A stretch of DNA of 64,000 bases, from positions 496,001-560,000 of the forward strand of contig CAVORP010000009.1 of NCBI GenBank assembly GCA_963698645.1, given 5' to 3'. The translations under genes and the position numbers were made by a program. Positions within the stretch are counted from its first letter, which is position 1; each line of letters starts with the position of its first letter. Positions 25,674-35,318 of the stretch are shown here, piece by piece. The notes under the pieces are model-generated. The model was given only the letters and a program-made list of their open reading frames with translations, was not told the DNA's origin and did no database searches. The DNA is from Ovoidimarina sp963698645. Lineage in GTDB: Bacteria > Pseudomonadota > Alphaproteobacteria > Rhodobacterales > Rhodobacteraceae.

Positions 25674-26267
25674 CTACTGTCCGAGGATGGCCCGCACGTA
25701 GCCCTGCGTTTCCCGGAACGGCGGCACGCCGCCATGTTTCTCGACCGCCCCGGGACCGGCATTATAGGCCGCCAGCGCCAGCCGCCACGATCGAAAGGTC
25801 TCATATTGCATCCGCAGGTAGCGCGCCCCTCCCTCGAGGTTCTGCGCCGGGTCCTTCGGATCGACCCGCAGATTGCGCGCTGTCGCCGGCATAAGCTGCG
25901 CCAGCCCATAGGCTCCCTTGTGCGACCGGGCCCGAGGATTCCAGCCGGATTCTTGCTGCACCAGGCGCAGGAACAGGTCTTCGGGAATATTGTGCCGCCG
26001 CGCCGCAGAACGCGCCACGTCGATGTAAGGGCCGGAATAGCGCCCATTGAATGCAGGTCCGTCGAAACGGCCCGGAATTTCCACCGTCGGCGGCTGCAGC
26101 CGGACCGACGCCGCGTACTGGCTCTTCGCGCGATTGTCGAGAACGCGGGTCTGGCTCTCGAACAGCTTGAGCCGGTTCTTCGACGAGACGTTGAGCTTGT
26201 CGGATGCGACGGCAAGACCCGGCACAAAAAGCGCCGCGATCAGCGTCATCCCCACCGTTACCTTCAT
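25674..26267 (-). CDS. Secreted lytic transglycosylase (SLT domain)
   Basis: A 197-residue protein that cleaves peptidoglycan glycan strands. The signal peptide is MKVTVGMTLIAALFVPGLAV. The SLT fold shows the catalytic Glu in LVQQESGWNPRARS, then KGAYGLAQLMPATA, EGGARYLRMQYETF and ALAAYNAGPGAVEKHGG. I chose the ATG at 26267 because it begins the signal peptide and has GAGGGG about six bases upstream; the open frame extends to 26339. Divergent from ssb across 151 bases. Confidence 0.92.
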   Translation of the reverse strand: MKVTVGMTLIAALFVPGLAVASDKLNVSSKNRLKLFESQTRVLDNRAKSQYAASVRLQPPTVEIPGRFDGPAFNGRYSGPYIDVARSAARRHNIPEDLFLRLVQQESGWNPRARSHKGAYGLAQLMPATARNLRVDPKDPAQNLEGGARYLRMQYETFRSWRLALAAYNAGPGAVEKHGGVPPFRETQGYVRAILGQ

Positions 26268-26418
26268 CCGCTGCCCCTCAGGCGGTTTCTCGGGCATCAC
26301 TATAAGCCGCCCGCCGCCATTGGCAAACCCCGATCGCACCGGACGGCTTCATGCCCTGTTAACCCTGTTTGCGGAAGTGTAGGCTTCAGCAAATGACAAA
26401 TTCGGCGGGAGGCTTCGC

Positions 26419-26904
26419 ATGGCAGGTTCGGTAAACAAGGTAATCCTTATCGGGAATTTGGGCCGCGATCCCGAAGTGCGCACGTTCCAGAATGGCGGCA
26501 AGGTCTGCAATCTGCGGATCGCCACTTCGGACACCTGGAAGGACAAGAACACGGGCGAACGCAAGGAGCGGACCGAATGGCATTCGGTGGCGATCTTCTC
26601 CGAGCCTCTGGCGCGCGTGGCCGAGCAATACCTGAAGAAGGGTTCGAAGGTCTATATCGAGGGCCAGCTTGAAACCCGCAAATGGCAGGACCAGTCCGGG
26701 CAGGACCGGTATTCCACCGAAGTCGTGCTGCGTCCCTACAACTCGACGCTGACGATGCTGGACGGCCGTGACGGCGGCGGCGGCGGTGGTGGCGGCGGAT
26801 ATGGCGGCGGCGACGCAGGCTATGGCGACGATCGCGGCGGTTCCGGCGGCGGCTATGGCAGCCCCGCACCGGCAGGCGATCTGGACGACGAAATCCCGTT
26901 CTGA
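26419..26904 (+). CDS. ssb: Single-stranded DNA-binding protein
   Basis: SSB of 161 residues. The OB fold (SVNKVILIGNLGRDPEVRTF, WHSVAIFSEPLARVAEQYLK) spans about residues 1-110. A Gly-rich linker (about 113-150) follows, and the acidic tip DLDDEIPF binds partner proteins. All parts are intact. No LexA box is seen upstream, unlike E. coli where ssb and uvrA share one. Confidence 0.97.
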   Translation: MAGSVNKVILIGNLGRDPEVRTFQNGGKVCNLRIATSDTWKDKNTGERKERTEWHSVAIFSEPLARVAEQYLKKGSKVYIEGQLETRKWQDQSGQDRYSTEVVLRPYNSTLTMLDGRDGGGGGGGGGYGGGDAGYGDDRGGSGGGYGSPAPAGDLDDEIPF

Positions 26905-26950
26905 TGCAGTGATCTATGCCCGGGGGTGATCCCACCGGGAACATGATGGA

Positions 26951-28066
26951 TCAGGCGCGCGTTCGAAGCGCATCCGACAGAACCCCATACACGCTATCTG
27001 ACGGCACATCCTCGGCAACGAACGCCGCGCCGATGCCGCGCACCAGCACGAAGCGCAGACGCCCGTCGATCACCTTCTTGTCCTGCGCCATCAACGCCAG
27101 AAGCCCGTCCGCATCGGGAAGATCGCCCGGAATATCGGCCAGATCGGCCTTCATCCCCATCGCCCGCAGATGCGCCCGCACACGGCTCGGTTCTTCCTGT
27201 GCGCACAGCCCCAGACGCGCCGACAATTCGAAGGCCAGCGCACAGCCGATGGCCACGCCCTCGCCATGCAAAAGCCGGTCGGAATAGCCCGTCGCCGCCT
27301 CCAGCGCGTGACAGAAGGTATGCCCAAGGTTCAGAAGCGCACGGTCCCCTTGCTCGGTCTCGTCGCGCACGACGATCTCGGCCTTCATCTCGACCGACCG
27401 TCGCACCGCTCGCGCCCGCGCCTCAGCGTCGCCCGACGCGAGTGCGGGTCCCTGAACCTCGAGCCATTCAAAGAATACTGCGTCGCCCAAGAGCCCGTAT
27501 TTCACGACCTCTCCGTAACCGGCCAGGAAATCGCGCGGGCTCAGGGTCGCCAACACATCGATATCTGCCAGAACCAGCGAGGGTTGATGAAACGCCCCGA
27601 TCAGGTTCTTGCCATGGGCCGAGTTGATACCGGTCTTGCCGCCCACCGAACTGTCCACCTGCGCCAAGAGCGATGTGGGGATCTGCACGAAGCGAACACC
27701 CCGGCGCAGGACTGCCGCGGCGAACCCGCCAAGATCGCCCACGACCCCGCCGCCCAGCGCGATGACGATATCGCGCCGCTCGATCCTTTCGGACAGGAGC
27801 CACTCGACCGCCCGGCTGAATTCCGGCCAGCTCTTCGTGGCCTCGCCCGCTGGCAACGCCAAAGCGGAAGATGCGATGCCCGACGCGTCAAGCGCCGCGC
27901 GAAGCGGATCAAGATGCAGCCCCGCCACGGTTTCGTCGGTCAGGATCGCCACCCGCGGCCGCGCCAGAAGCGGCGCGATTTCGGTACCGGCCTGCGCGAG
28001 AAGCCCCGGACCAATCCGCACATCATAAGCGCGATCCCCCAGAGGCACATGGACTGTCTCGCTCAT
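26951..28066 (-). CDS. aroB: 3-Dehydroquinate synthase
   Basis: NAD- and Zn-dependent second enzyme of the shikimate pathway (DAHP to 3-dehydroquinate), 371 residues. Motifs are GGGVVGDLGGFAAAVLRRG, QIPTSLLAQVDSSVGGKTGI, the NAKNLIGAFHQP-like loop GKNLIGAFHQP, and the zinc ligands in GHTFCHALEA and HGEGVAIG. It directly follows aroK with adjoining stop and start. It converges on ssb. Confidence 0.97.
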   Translation of the reverse strand: MSETVHVPLGDRAYDVRIGPGLLAQAGTEIAPLLARPRVAILTDETVAGLHLDPLRAALDASGIASSALALPAGEATKSWPEFSRAVEWLLSERIERRDIVIALGGGVVGDLGGFAAAVLRRGVRFVQIPTSLLAQVDSSVGGKTGINSAHGKNLIGAFHQPSLVLADIDVLATLSPRDFLAGYGEVVKYGLLGDAVFFEWLEVQGPALASGDAEARARAVRRSVEMKAEIVVRDETEQGDRALLNLGHTFCHALEAATGYSDRLLHGEGVAIGCALAFELSARLGLCAQEEPSRVRAHLRAMGMKADLADIPGDLPDADGLLALMAQDKKVIDGRLRFVLVRGIGAAFVAEDVPSDSVYGVLSDALRTRA

Positions 28067-28669
28067 CTATCTCTCCCTTACCAGAACGTCGGGGCGCTCC
28101 AGCAGCGCCTCGATCACCCGGGCCGCCATATCGGCAATCGAGTAGTCCGGCCGTGCATCCACGACGATCTCGGCCAGCGCATAGATCGGCGCGCGAGCCT
28201 CCTGCAGATCCCGCAGGGTGGCATAGGGATTCGCCGTCCGCAGGAGCGGCCGCGTATCCTTGTGGCGGACCCGCGACCACAGCAGGTCCACATCGGCCCG
28301 AAGCCACACCGCAAGGCCCTTCTCCGAAATCAGCGCCCTGTTCTCCTCGCGCAGATAGGCGCCGCCACCGGTGGACAGGATGCATCTCTCTTCGGTCATC
28401 AGCCGCGCGATCACCTGCGCCTCCTTCTCGCGAAAGAAGGCTTCGCCGTCCCGCGCAAAGATCTCGGCGATCGACATGTTCGCCGCCGAGACGATCTCGG
28501 AATCGCTGTCGAGAAACGGTACATCAAGCTCTCGCGCGACCGCCGTTCCGATCGCGGTCTTGCCGGCCCCCATCATGCCGACCATCACAACTGTCTTGTT
28601 CAATCGGTATGACAAACTGGCCAAGTCCCGCTTATCGTTGTTTTCCTGTCTGAATGGCGTGATAATCAC
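28067..28669 (-). CDS. aroK: Shikimate kinase
   Basis: Phosphorylates shikimate for aromatic amino acid synthesis. The P-loop is GMMGAGKTAIG, and the shikimate-binding DSDSEI, GEAFFR, STGGGAY and lid R motifs are present. The 200-residue length assumes the ATG at 28669. The first 21 residues are not conserved, so the start may be closer to the SYRLNKTVVMVG segment. It is coupled to aroB downstream with no gap. Confidence 0.95.
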   Translation of the reverse strand: MIITPFRQENNDKRDLASLSYRLNKTVVMVGMMGAGKTAIGTAVARELDVPFLDSDSEIVSAANMSIAEIFARDGEAFFREKEAQVIARLMTEERCILSTGGGAYLREENRALISEKGLAVWLRADVDLLWSRVRHKDTRPLLRTANPYATLRDLQEARAPIYALAEIVVDARPDYSIADMAARVIEALLERPDVLVRER

Positions 28670-28771
28670 ACAAAGACCATATATGAAACCCTAGAGACCC
28701 CGCCGTGCACAAGACGCGGCCTTTGCCGCAGCACGGGCAGAGGCGAAAAGGGCCACGGCACAGAGGCACGC

Positions 28772-28906
28772 ATGATCCGATTCTTGAAATTCCTGGCAAT
28801 CCTGATCGTGCTCGGGGGTATCGGCCTTGTGGCTTTCGCCTATCTTGGCGATCTCAGCCCCGCACAGGAAGAGATTTCCGAACCGGTGGAGCTTGATGCA
28901 GGTTAG
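28772..28906 (+). CDS. 44-residue single-pass membrane protein
   Basis: ATG at 28772 to TAG at 28904-28906: one hydrophobic helix (KFLAILIVLGGIGLVAFAYL) and an acidic tail ending EEISEPVELDAG. The next gene starts at 28896 inside its 3' end, overlapping 11 bases, a sign of an operon with the secreted protein and xerD. I recall similar tiny ORFs before xerD in Rhodobacterales, of unknown function. Confidence 0.6.
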   Translation: MIRFLKFLAILIVLGGIGLVAFAYLGDLSPAQEEISEPVELDAG

Positions 28907-30444
28907 GCTGACCGGTCTGTTCCCGGGCGCTCTTCTGGTCGCGCTCGTCGTCGCGCCCCCGGTCCAGGCACAGGATGCGGGCGCGCCTCTGTCGGCCATC
29001 GACTGGCTTTCGGACAGTATCGCGACCCCGCCCGAAACGCCCGCGGATGGCGGCGATGTGGCCACCAGCGCGACACCCGGGGCGATCGACGTGATTCCTT
29101 TGGGGGGACCGGTGGCCGATGCAACGGGCCTCTTGCCCCCTTCGGCGACCGGATTGCCGCGCGATCTTTGGGGGCCGTCGGGGACGGAAGACATCATCGC
29201 GGCCCTCGCCGCCGTCCCCGACAGCCCCTTGCCAAGCCTGCGGACGCTTCTGATCACGCTTCTGGTCGCAGAAGCGAACGCGCCCAGCGATGCCGGCAGG
29301 GATGACCATCTGCTTCTTGCCCGGGTGGACCGGCTGCTGGACATGGGCGCGCTGGACCGAGCCGCGGCCCTTCTGGAACGGGCTGGAATCGAGACACCGG
29401 AACGGTTCCGCAGGTATTTCGATATCGCGCTCCTGCAGGGCACCGAAACCGACGCCTGCGCCCGGATGCTGGCAAGACCCGACATCTCGCCCACCTATCC
29501 CGCCCGGATCTTCTGCCTTGCCCGCGGCGGCGACTGGCGGGCCGCCGCGGTGACGCTGGAAACCGCGAATTCGCTGGGCATCCTGTCGCAATCCGAAGAC
29601 ATGCTTCTTGCCCGTTTTCTCAACTCCGAGATCGTCGACGATAGCTTGATCCCGCCCGATGGCCGGGTGCCCTCGCCCCTGATGTTCCGGATGTCCGAGG
29701 CCGTGGGCGAACCTATTCCCGACCACGACCCTGCCCCTCCCCTATGCCTGGGCCGATCTGCGCGCCACCCGTGGCTGGAAGGCCCAGATCGAGGCCGGAG
29801 AGCGGCTTGCCCGAAACGGGCTTCTGTCCGGCAACCGGCTGGTGAGCCTCTATCTCCGGCAGCGGCCCTCCGCCTCGGGCGGGGTGTGGGACCGGGTCGC
29901 GGCGATCCAGCGGCTGCAGGTGGATCTGGCCGAGGGCAAGGTCGATACCGTCGGCCGCGACCTTCCGGGTGTCTGGGACGCGATGCGCGACGCGGGTCTT
30001 CATCACGTCTTTGCCGCCCAGTACGGCAAGGAACTGGCCGCCCTGCCCCTGTCCGGCCCGGCCGCGACGCTTGCCTTGCAGATCGGCCTCAGGTCGCCCG
30101 CATACGAGGAAGTCGCCCTTGCCGCACGTTCCGACAACGCGCAATTGCGCTTCGTTCTGGCCCTGGCCCGTGGCCTCCCCGAAACCGCCGTGGCCCCGGG
30201 TACGATGAGCCTTGCGGTGCGCGAGGGTTTCATCGCCGACGCCCCGCCCCCGGCGCTTGAACGCTACATCGCGACCGGTCGCGTGGGCGAGGCCATCCTG
30301 AAGGCGCTGACGCTGTTCAGCGAGGGCGCTGCGGGCGACCCCGACGGGATCAGCGACGCCATCGTCCTTCTGCGCAGCCTCGGACTCGAAGACACGGCGC
30401 GCCGCGCCGCGCTCGAGTTGCTGCTGCAGGAAGGGTATGGATGA
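28896..30444 (+). pseudogene. Secreted helical-repeat protein upstream of xerD, +1 frameshift
   Basis: The ATG at 28896 gives signal peptide MQVRLTGLFPGALLVALVVA-PPVQAQ, then a roughly 490-residue helical, Ala/Leu-rich domain resembling TPR-like proteins. The frame breaks after MSEAVGEPIP and resumes as TTTLPLPYAWADLRATRGWK. Deleting one C of CCC at 29718-29720 restores a continuous protein of about 515 residues ending LLLQEGYG. Its stop overlaps the xerD start (ATGA). Relatives next to xerD in Rhodobacteraceae are hypothetical proteins, sometimes labelled antifreeze glycopeptide. Function unknown; the break may be an assembly error. Confidence 0.7.
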
Positions 30445-31352
30445 CTCTCGTGGACCAGGGACGGATCGGCGCGTTTCTCGAAGCGCAAGCCGCAGAACGT
30501 AACGCCGCCCGCAACACCCAGTCTGCCTATGCGCGCGACTTGTCGGATTTCGGAGCCTATCTCAAGAAATCCATAGAAACCGCCGAGACCAGCGAGATCG
30601 AAGGCTACCTGGCGCGCTGCGAGGCAGAGGGGCTTGCGAAATCCACCCGTGCGCGCAGGCTGTCAGCCATCAAGCAATTCTTTCGCTTTGCCTATGAAGA
30701 GGGCTGGCGGGCCGATAATCCCGCCATGCGCCTCAAGGGTCCCGGCCGCGCCAGACGCCTGCCCAAGACCATCAGCCTCGACGAGGTTCTTGCCCTTGCC
30801 GAGGCGGCAAGAACCCATGGCCGCGCGCCCGACAGGCTGCGCAATACCTGCCTGATCGAACTGCTTTATGCGACAGGGATGCGCGTCAGCGAACTCGTCA
30901 CCCTGCCTGTCGCAGCAGTGCGCGGAAACCCCGAGATGCTTCTGGTGCGCGGCAAGGGCAGCAAGGAGCGGATGGTGCCCCTGTCGCCTCCCGCCCGCGC
31001 GGCGCTGGCCGCATGGCTTGCCGAGTGGGACGCCCGCATGGCCGAAATGCGCCCGCCGTCGAAGTTCCTGTTCCCCTCGCGGTCAAAGGCCGGTCACATG
31101 ACCCGGCACCGCTTTCACGGGCTGATCAAGGAACTGGCCGTTGCCGCGGGCCTCGACCCCGCGCGGATCACGCCGCATACGATGCGTCACGCTTTTGCAA
31201 CGCATCTTCTCGAGGGCGGCGCGGATCTGCGCGCGATCCAGATCCTTCTCGGCCACGCGGATGTGGCCACGACCGAGATCTATACCCATGTCCTCGACGA
31301 ACGGTTGAAGGCACTCGTTCTGGGTCATCACCCGCTGGCGCGCGACGGCTGA
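30441..31352 (+). CDS. xerD: Site-specific tyrosine recombinase XerD
   Basis: Recombinase acting with XerC at dif to resolve chromosome dimers, 303 residues. The N-terminal SAM-like domain (about 8-90) precedes the catalytic domain with R148 (ATGMRVSELV), K172, H246 and R249 (HTMRHAFATHLL), H272 (GHADVATTEIY) and nucleophile Y281. All catalytic residues are present. The start overlaps the stop of the upstream secreted-protein gene. Its 3' end overlaps the convergent phosphoesterase gene by 25 bases. Confidence 0.95.
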   Translation: MTLVDQGRIGAFLEAQAAERNAARNTQSAYARDLSDFGAYLKKSIETAETSEIEGYLARCEAEGLAKSTRARRLSAIKQFFRFAYEEGWRADNPAMRLKGPGRARRLPKTISLDEVLALAEAARTHGRAPDRLRNTCLIELLYATGMRVSELVTLPVAAVRGNPEMLLVRGKGSKERMVPLSPPARAALAAWLAEWDARMAEMRPPSKFLFPSRSKAGHMTRHRFHGLIKELAVAAGLDPARITPHTMRHAFATHLLEGGADLRAIQILLGHADVATTEIYTHVLDERLKALVLGHHPLARDG

Positions 31353-32146
31353 ATGCGTCGCAACTCCTGTGGCAGGATATCCTCGCTGGGCCACCATCCG
31401 GTCTCCAGCGTCCGCTCATAGCCCTGCACCAGCCCCGCCGACCGCATCGCCGCGGCAGCTCCCACCACGTCGTACTCAAGCATTTGAATCTGCGGTCCCG
31501 CTTCGCCGAGAACGACATAGCGCGTGGCCTGCCCACCATCATGGGGCGGCACCCCAAGAGCGCCAGCATTGACCCAGTGCACGCCCCCCACATCTCGCGC
31601 AAAGGCCAGGCCCGAATGCCCGGAAACCACGCCATGCAATGGACCAACAATATCTTGTAAATTTCTGATTTCGTGAAGAAATTCCACGTCATTCGAGGTG
31701 GGCCACAGAAATCGGTTGATCGCCGTGACACCGCCATGGATCGCCGCCCAGCGCTGGCCATGAACGCTGAACGTCACGATATCCGGCAATCCTGCCATCC
31801 AGCCACGCTGCTCCGGGCCGATCTCTGTCAGGGCATGGGCATACCAACCACGGCTCAGAAGATCGCAGGTCGTCCCCTCGCCGAAGCCACAGCCGCAATC
31901 AAGTGCTCCGTCCGCAATTTGCCGTTCGCAATTCCCCGCAACCACCGGCCAGCCCCTGGCCCGAACCTCGGCCACCACACCCGCAGGATCGCCGCAATAG
32001 GCCACCAGATCGCCGGTACACAGAACCTCGCTGTCCCCGGCCAAATCAATGAAAGCGCGCAGAGCATGCAGGTTCGAACAGACCCCGCCCATCACCCAGA
32101 GATCGCCCTCAAGGACTCCCAGATCCCGCACCACATATCCGCCCAA
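31328..32146 (-). CDS. Metallophosphoesterase-fold protein with altered metal-site residues
   Basis: A 272-residue calcineurin-like phosphoesterase of the YfcE/DUF2436-like type. Fold motifs are in order, but two are changed. The first motif, normally SDIHGN, reads GGVCSN, losing Asp and His. The third, normally GNHD/E, reads GNCE. The second (CTGDLVAY) and the histidines in AAIHGGV and VVSGHSG remain. A second Cys cluster, LDCGCGFGEGTTCD, is present. A thiol-based or inactive metal site is therefore likely. I recall similar Cys-for-His members in Rhodobacteraceae. Divergent from the CNNM gene by 80 bases. Confidence 0.75.
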   Translation of the reverse strand: MGGYVVRDLGVLEGDLWVMGGVCSNLHALRAFIDLAGDSEVLCTGDLVAYCGDPAGVVAEVRARGWPVVAGNCERQIADGALDCGCGFGEGTTCDLLSRGWYAHALTEIGPEQRGWMAGLPDIVTFSVHGQRWAAIHGGVTAINRFLWPTSNDVEFLHEIRNLQDIVGPLHGVVSGHSGLAFARDVGGVHWVNAGALGVPPHDGGQATRYVVLGEAGPQIQMLEYDVVGAAAAMRSAGLVQGYERTLETGWWPSEDILPQELRRIQPSRASG

Positions 32147-32226
32147 ATGCGCCGCCTCCCTTGAAAGCCCGGCTCGTCCTCCCCATAAGACGTCAATCTT
32201 CTTTCAAAACAAGGCTCCTGTCGCCC

Positions 32227-33507
32227 ATGGAACCCGGTCTCTGGATCACGGCTCTCGCCATTCTGGCCCTTCTCTTTGCTTCCGCCTTTTTCTCGGGCAG
32301 TGAAACTGCGCTGACCGCGGTGTCGCGCGGCAAGCTGCGCGCCCGCGCCGACAAGGGCGATGTCGCGGCCGAACGCGCGCTCAAGGTCACCGAAGACAGC
32401 GAACGGCTCATCGGCTCGGTCCTTCTTGGCAACAACCTTGTGAATATCCTTGCCACAGCGCTCGCCACATACCTGTTCACCCGGCTTTTCGGCGACAGCG
32501 GTGTCGCGATCGCGACGCTGATCATGACGGCGCTGGTCCTGATCTTCGCCGAGGTCCTCCCCAAGACCTATGCGATCACCAACGCCGAAACCGCAGCAAC
32601 CCGCGTGGCCCCGCTGATCCGGCTGGTGATCAGCCTCTTTGCCCCGGTCGTGATGTTCGTGCGCTTCATCGTGCGCGGCTTCCTCAGGATCTTCGGCGTG
32701 CAGGTCGAGGCAACGCGCAACGTTCTGTCGGTACAGGAAGAGATCGCGGGCGCCATTGCCCTTGGTCACTCCGAAGGCGCCGTCGAGAAGGAGCATCGTG
32801 ACCGCATTCTCGGCGCGCTCGATCTGGGCGATCGCGCGGTCGAGGAGATCATGCTTCACCGCAGCCAGATCGAGATGATCGACGCCGCACTGTCGCCGCG
32901 CGAAATGGTGGAACGGGCCCTGCAATCGCCCCATACCCGGCTGCCCATCTTCCGCGACGAACCCGAGAATATTATCGGACTGATCCACGCCAAGGACCTG
33001 TTGCGCGCGATCTATGCGCTCCAGCAGCAGGGCGGAGACGATCCGCTTCAAAGCTTCGATATCATGAGCGTCGCGATGAAACCCTATTTCGTCCCGGAAA
33101 CCACAACTCTGGATGACCAGATGCGGGAATTCCTGCGGCGCCACACCCATTTCGCCTTGGTGGTGGATGAATACGGCACCCTTCAGGGCCTGATCACACT
33201 CGAGGATATTCTCGAGGAAATCGTGGGCGAGATCACCGATGAATTCGATCCACGGGCCGAGCATTTCGTGCGTCGGACCGATACCGGCGACTACCTTGTC
33301 GATGGCGCGATGACGATCCGCGACCTGAACCGCGCGAATGACTGGAACCTGCCGGATGACGAAGCGAATACCGTGGCCGGACTGGTGATCCACGAGGCCC
33401 AGACGATCCCGTCCCAGGGTCAGGTGTTTTCGTTCCACGGCTTCCGGTTCGAGGTGCTCGCCCGCAACGACAACAGGATCACCCGCTTGAAGATCCGGCA
33501 GCTTTGA
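32227..33507 (+). CDS. CNNM/CorC family transporter-associated protein
   Basis: A 426-residue inner-membrane protein: DUF21/CNNM membrane domain (about 1-190, with FFSGSETALTAVSRGKLRAR), two CBS domains (about 205-330) and a C-terminal CorC_HlyC domain (TGDYLVDGAMTIRDLN...). Family members are linked to Mg/Co efflux or to magnesium homeostasis, and older annotation as hemolysin is misleading. Starts at the ATG at 32227 (MEPGLWITALAILALL). Ends overlapping the convergent glycosyltransferase gene by 29 bases. Confidence 0.9.
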   Translation: MEPGLWITALAILALLFASAFFSGSETALTAVSRGKLRARADKGDVAAERALKVTEDSERLIGSVLLGNNLVNILATALATYLFTRLFGDSGVAIATLIMTALVLIFAEVLPKTYAITNAETAATRVAPLIRLVISLFAPVVMFVRFIVRGFLRIFGVQVEATRNVLSVQEEIAGAIALGHSEGAVEKEHRDRILGALDLGDRAVEEIMLHRSQIEMIDAALSPREMVERALQSPHTRLPIFRDEPENIIGLIHAKDLLRAIYALQQQGGDDPLQSFDIMSVAMKPYFVPETTTLDDQMREFLRRHTHFALVVDEYGTLQGLITLEDILEEIVGEITDEFDPRAEHFVRRTDTGDYLVDGAMTIRDLNRANDWNLPDDEANTVAGLVIHEAQTIPSQGQVFSFHGFRFEVLARNDNRITRLKIRQL

Positions 33508-34347
33508 AGGCCTGCGCCGCTTCATCCCCGAAGGCCAGGGTCACTCTATCTTCGGTAAGGAACGGGAACTCCTCGGCGATATAGCCAGAGAGCTTTTCGG
33601 GCGAAACGCCATGGCTCCGCCCCTTCACGAGCCCCGCGGAATCGTGATGGCCGTGCAGCCCGTTGATCCACGACATCGGGCCCGGATCGGACAGGGCAAC
33701 CATGCGCGTCGGCACCCGCCGGTGCGGCCATGTATAGGCGTTGATCGGAATGTCCGGCCCTGTCACCACCGCCAGCCCGAGCGCCAGATAGGGGGCAAAG
33801 GTCTCGGAAAGGACGAAACCATCGCCCCTGTCGCCAATGCTCAGGCCACGCGGCACGTTCAGCGCCACCGGCAACTGTTCGGCAAGGCGCGAGGCCAGGA
33901 CCGCCCCCGCCATTTCGCGCAATCGCGCCACGTAATTCACCGACAGAGCATCGTCGTCGTCCAGACAGAACTGCACCACTGGCGGCCCGTCGGCAGCGAC
34001 CGTCCGGCGCAGGGCCATCGTCACGGCTTCGGGCATCAGGCGCGGCCGGATCCGGTGGACGACGATATTCGGATAGGGTTCTACAGCGGCCTCCAGCCGC
34101 GCGCGCCATTCCGGAGGCAGCGATCCCGGCAGTCAGCAGGACCAGCTTGAAATCGGTGTCGGTCTGGGCCGCGATACTGGGAAGGCAGAGGCCTTCGAAA
34201 AGTTCGAACCGGCGGTGCCATCCGTTCGGAGGCGAACAACGCTGCGGCGGTCTCGTCCACATCATGGGCGGCAGTCTTTTTCCAACCCCGCGTCGCCAGA
34301 TAGGAAAACCGGCAGATGCCCGTGATCTGCATCGGAGCCGCGCTCAT
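33479..34347 (-). pseudogene. Putative rhamnosyltransferase-family protein, two +1 frameshifts
   Basis: Reconstructed protein begins MSAAPMQITGICRFSYLATR at 34347, overlapping the upstream hydrolase stop (ATGA). Frame changes near 34218 lead into RFELFEGLCLPSIAAQTD and near 34124 into LPPEWRARLEAAVEPYPN, MPEAVTMALRRTVAADGP and a DDDDALS metal-binding-like motif, ending at 33479. The pattern SIAAQTD...LDDDDA matches the putative rhamnosyl transferase family (glycosyltransferase-2-like). Removing one base at each site restores about 288 residues. Likely a surface polysaccharide enzyme if functional. Confidence 0.65.
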
Positions 34348-35258
34348 TCCACGCCCTCCGCGCGCAGCCGCTTGCGCATTTTCCGAAACCACGGACCGGG
34401 CTGGTCGCGCATCGTCGCCTCGCAGATCGCCAGCGCGCCGCGCCCTGTGCCCAGAGGCCAGCGCCCTCTGCACCAGCGCCTTGCGCCACGATACTCAGCG
34501 TCCGCCGCCCCGTACGAAATTCCCGGTAGAAGCGCACACGGTCGAAATCGCCTGACATCGCGAGTTCCAGGGACAGGTCCAGAACGCCCGCCCGTTTCAG
34601 GGCGTTGGGCAACTGGTGCCCCATGAGAGGACAGGCCACCTCCTCGGCCCCTGCCGCCGCCAGACGCGCGGCATGGGCCTGATCCTCGGGCACCATCGGA
34701 TCGAACAGAACCCAGGCCCGGCGCGCGCGACCCGACGTAGTCCGCCGCATCCAGAAACTCGGGGCTCTCCCAGTCGAACTTGCGCAAGGGCCAGGGATAG
34801 CGGTCCTCGAACGGCGCGATCTCGGGGTTGAGCGTTGATTGCGGGCTGAACGCGATCACATCGGCGCCGGGCACGATGGATTGCAGGTTGAGCGCGGCGA
34901 ACCCTCCCATCGACGTGCCGGCGAACAGGATCCGGTCGAACCCGTCAAAAAATCCGTCCGCCGCAAGATCGCGCAACAGGTCGGGCGCATCGGCATTTCG
35001 GTACCAGTCCTTCTCGCGGCTCATCACCCCCAGATGCGACCAGCCCCAACTCTCGGCCCGATCGAAAAGCCACGGCAACCGCGCTTCGGGTGGAAACGTG
35101 AAGCTGGCGAGGTTGCAGAAGCTCACCAGAAGCTCCGGCCCACCCTTGCAGAACGCGACTGTCGCGCCCTTGGCTTCACGGTAAAACCCCCGGCTCCGGG
35201 CAAGCGAGGCTGCGGTGCGGAACACAGCATCATCGGCGGTTTGCAGGGCTGCGCTCAT
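34344..35258 (-). pseudogene. Alpha/beta-hydrolase-like protein, three +1 frameshifts
   Basis: The first 175 residues are clean: MSAALQTADDAVFRTAASLA and the nucleophile elbow FAGTSMGGFAALNL. The frame then breaks near 34730 (resuming RRAWVLFDPMVPEDQAHAAR), near 34485 (resuming KALVQRALASGHRAR) and near 34440 (resuming ALAICEATMRDQPGPWFRKM, stop at 34344). One-base deletions at each restore about 304 residues. The GTSMGG elbow marks a serine hydrolase or acyltransferase fold. It is paired with the rhamnosyltransferase-like gene and may act in glycan metabolism. The enzyme's substrate is unknown. Confidence 0.65.
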
Positions 35259-35318
35259 CGCGCCCGCCTGGCGCGCGACAGATCAGGCCGGGCTGCATGC
35301 CATGGACCGCTGTGCCAT

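Noticed and set aside
26341..26418. LexA box before ssb
   Set aside because: GTTAACCCTGTTTG lacks the second GTTC at the needed 7-base spacing.
32092..33525. 477-codon minus-strand open frame
   Set aside because: Antisense to the intact CNNM/CorC gene.
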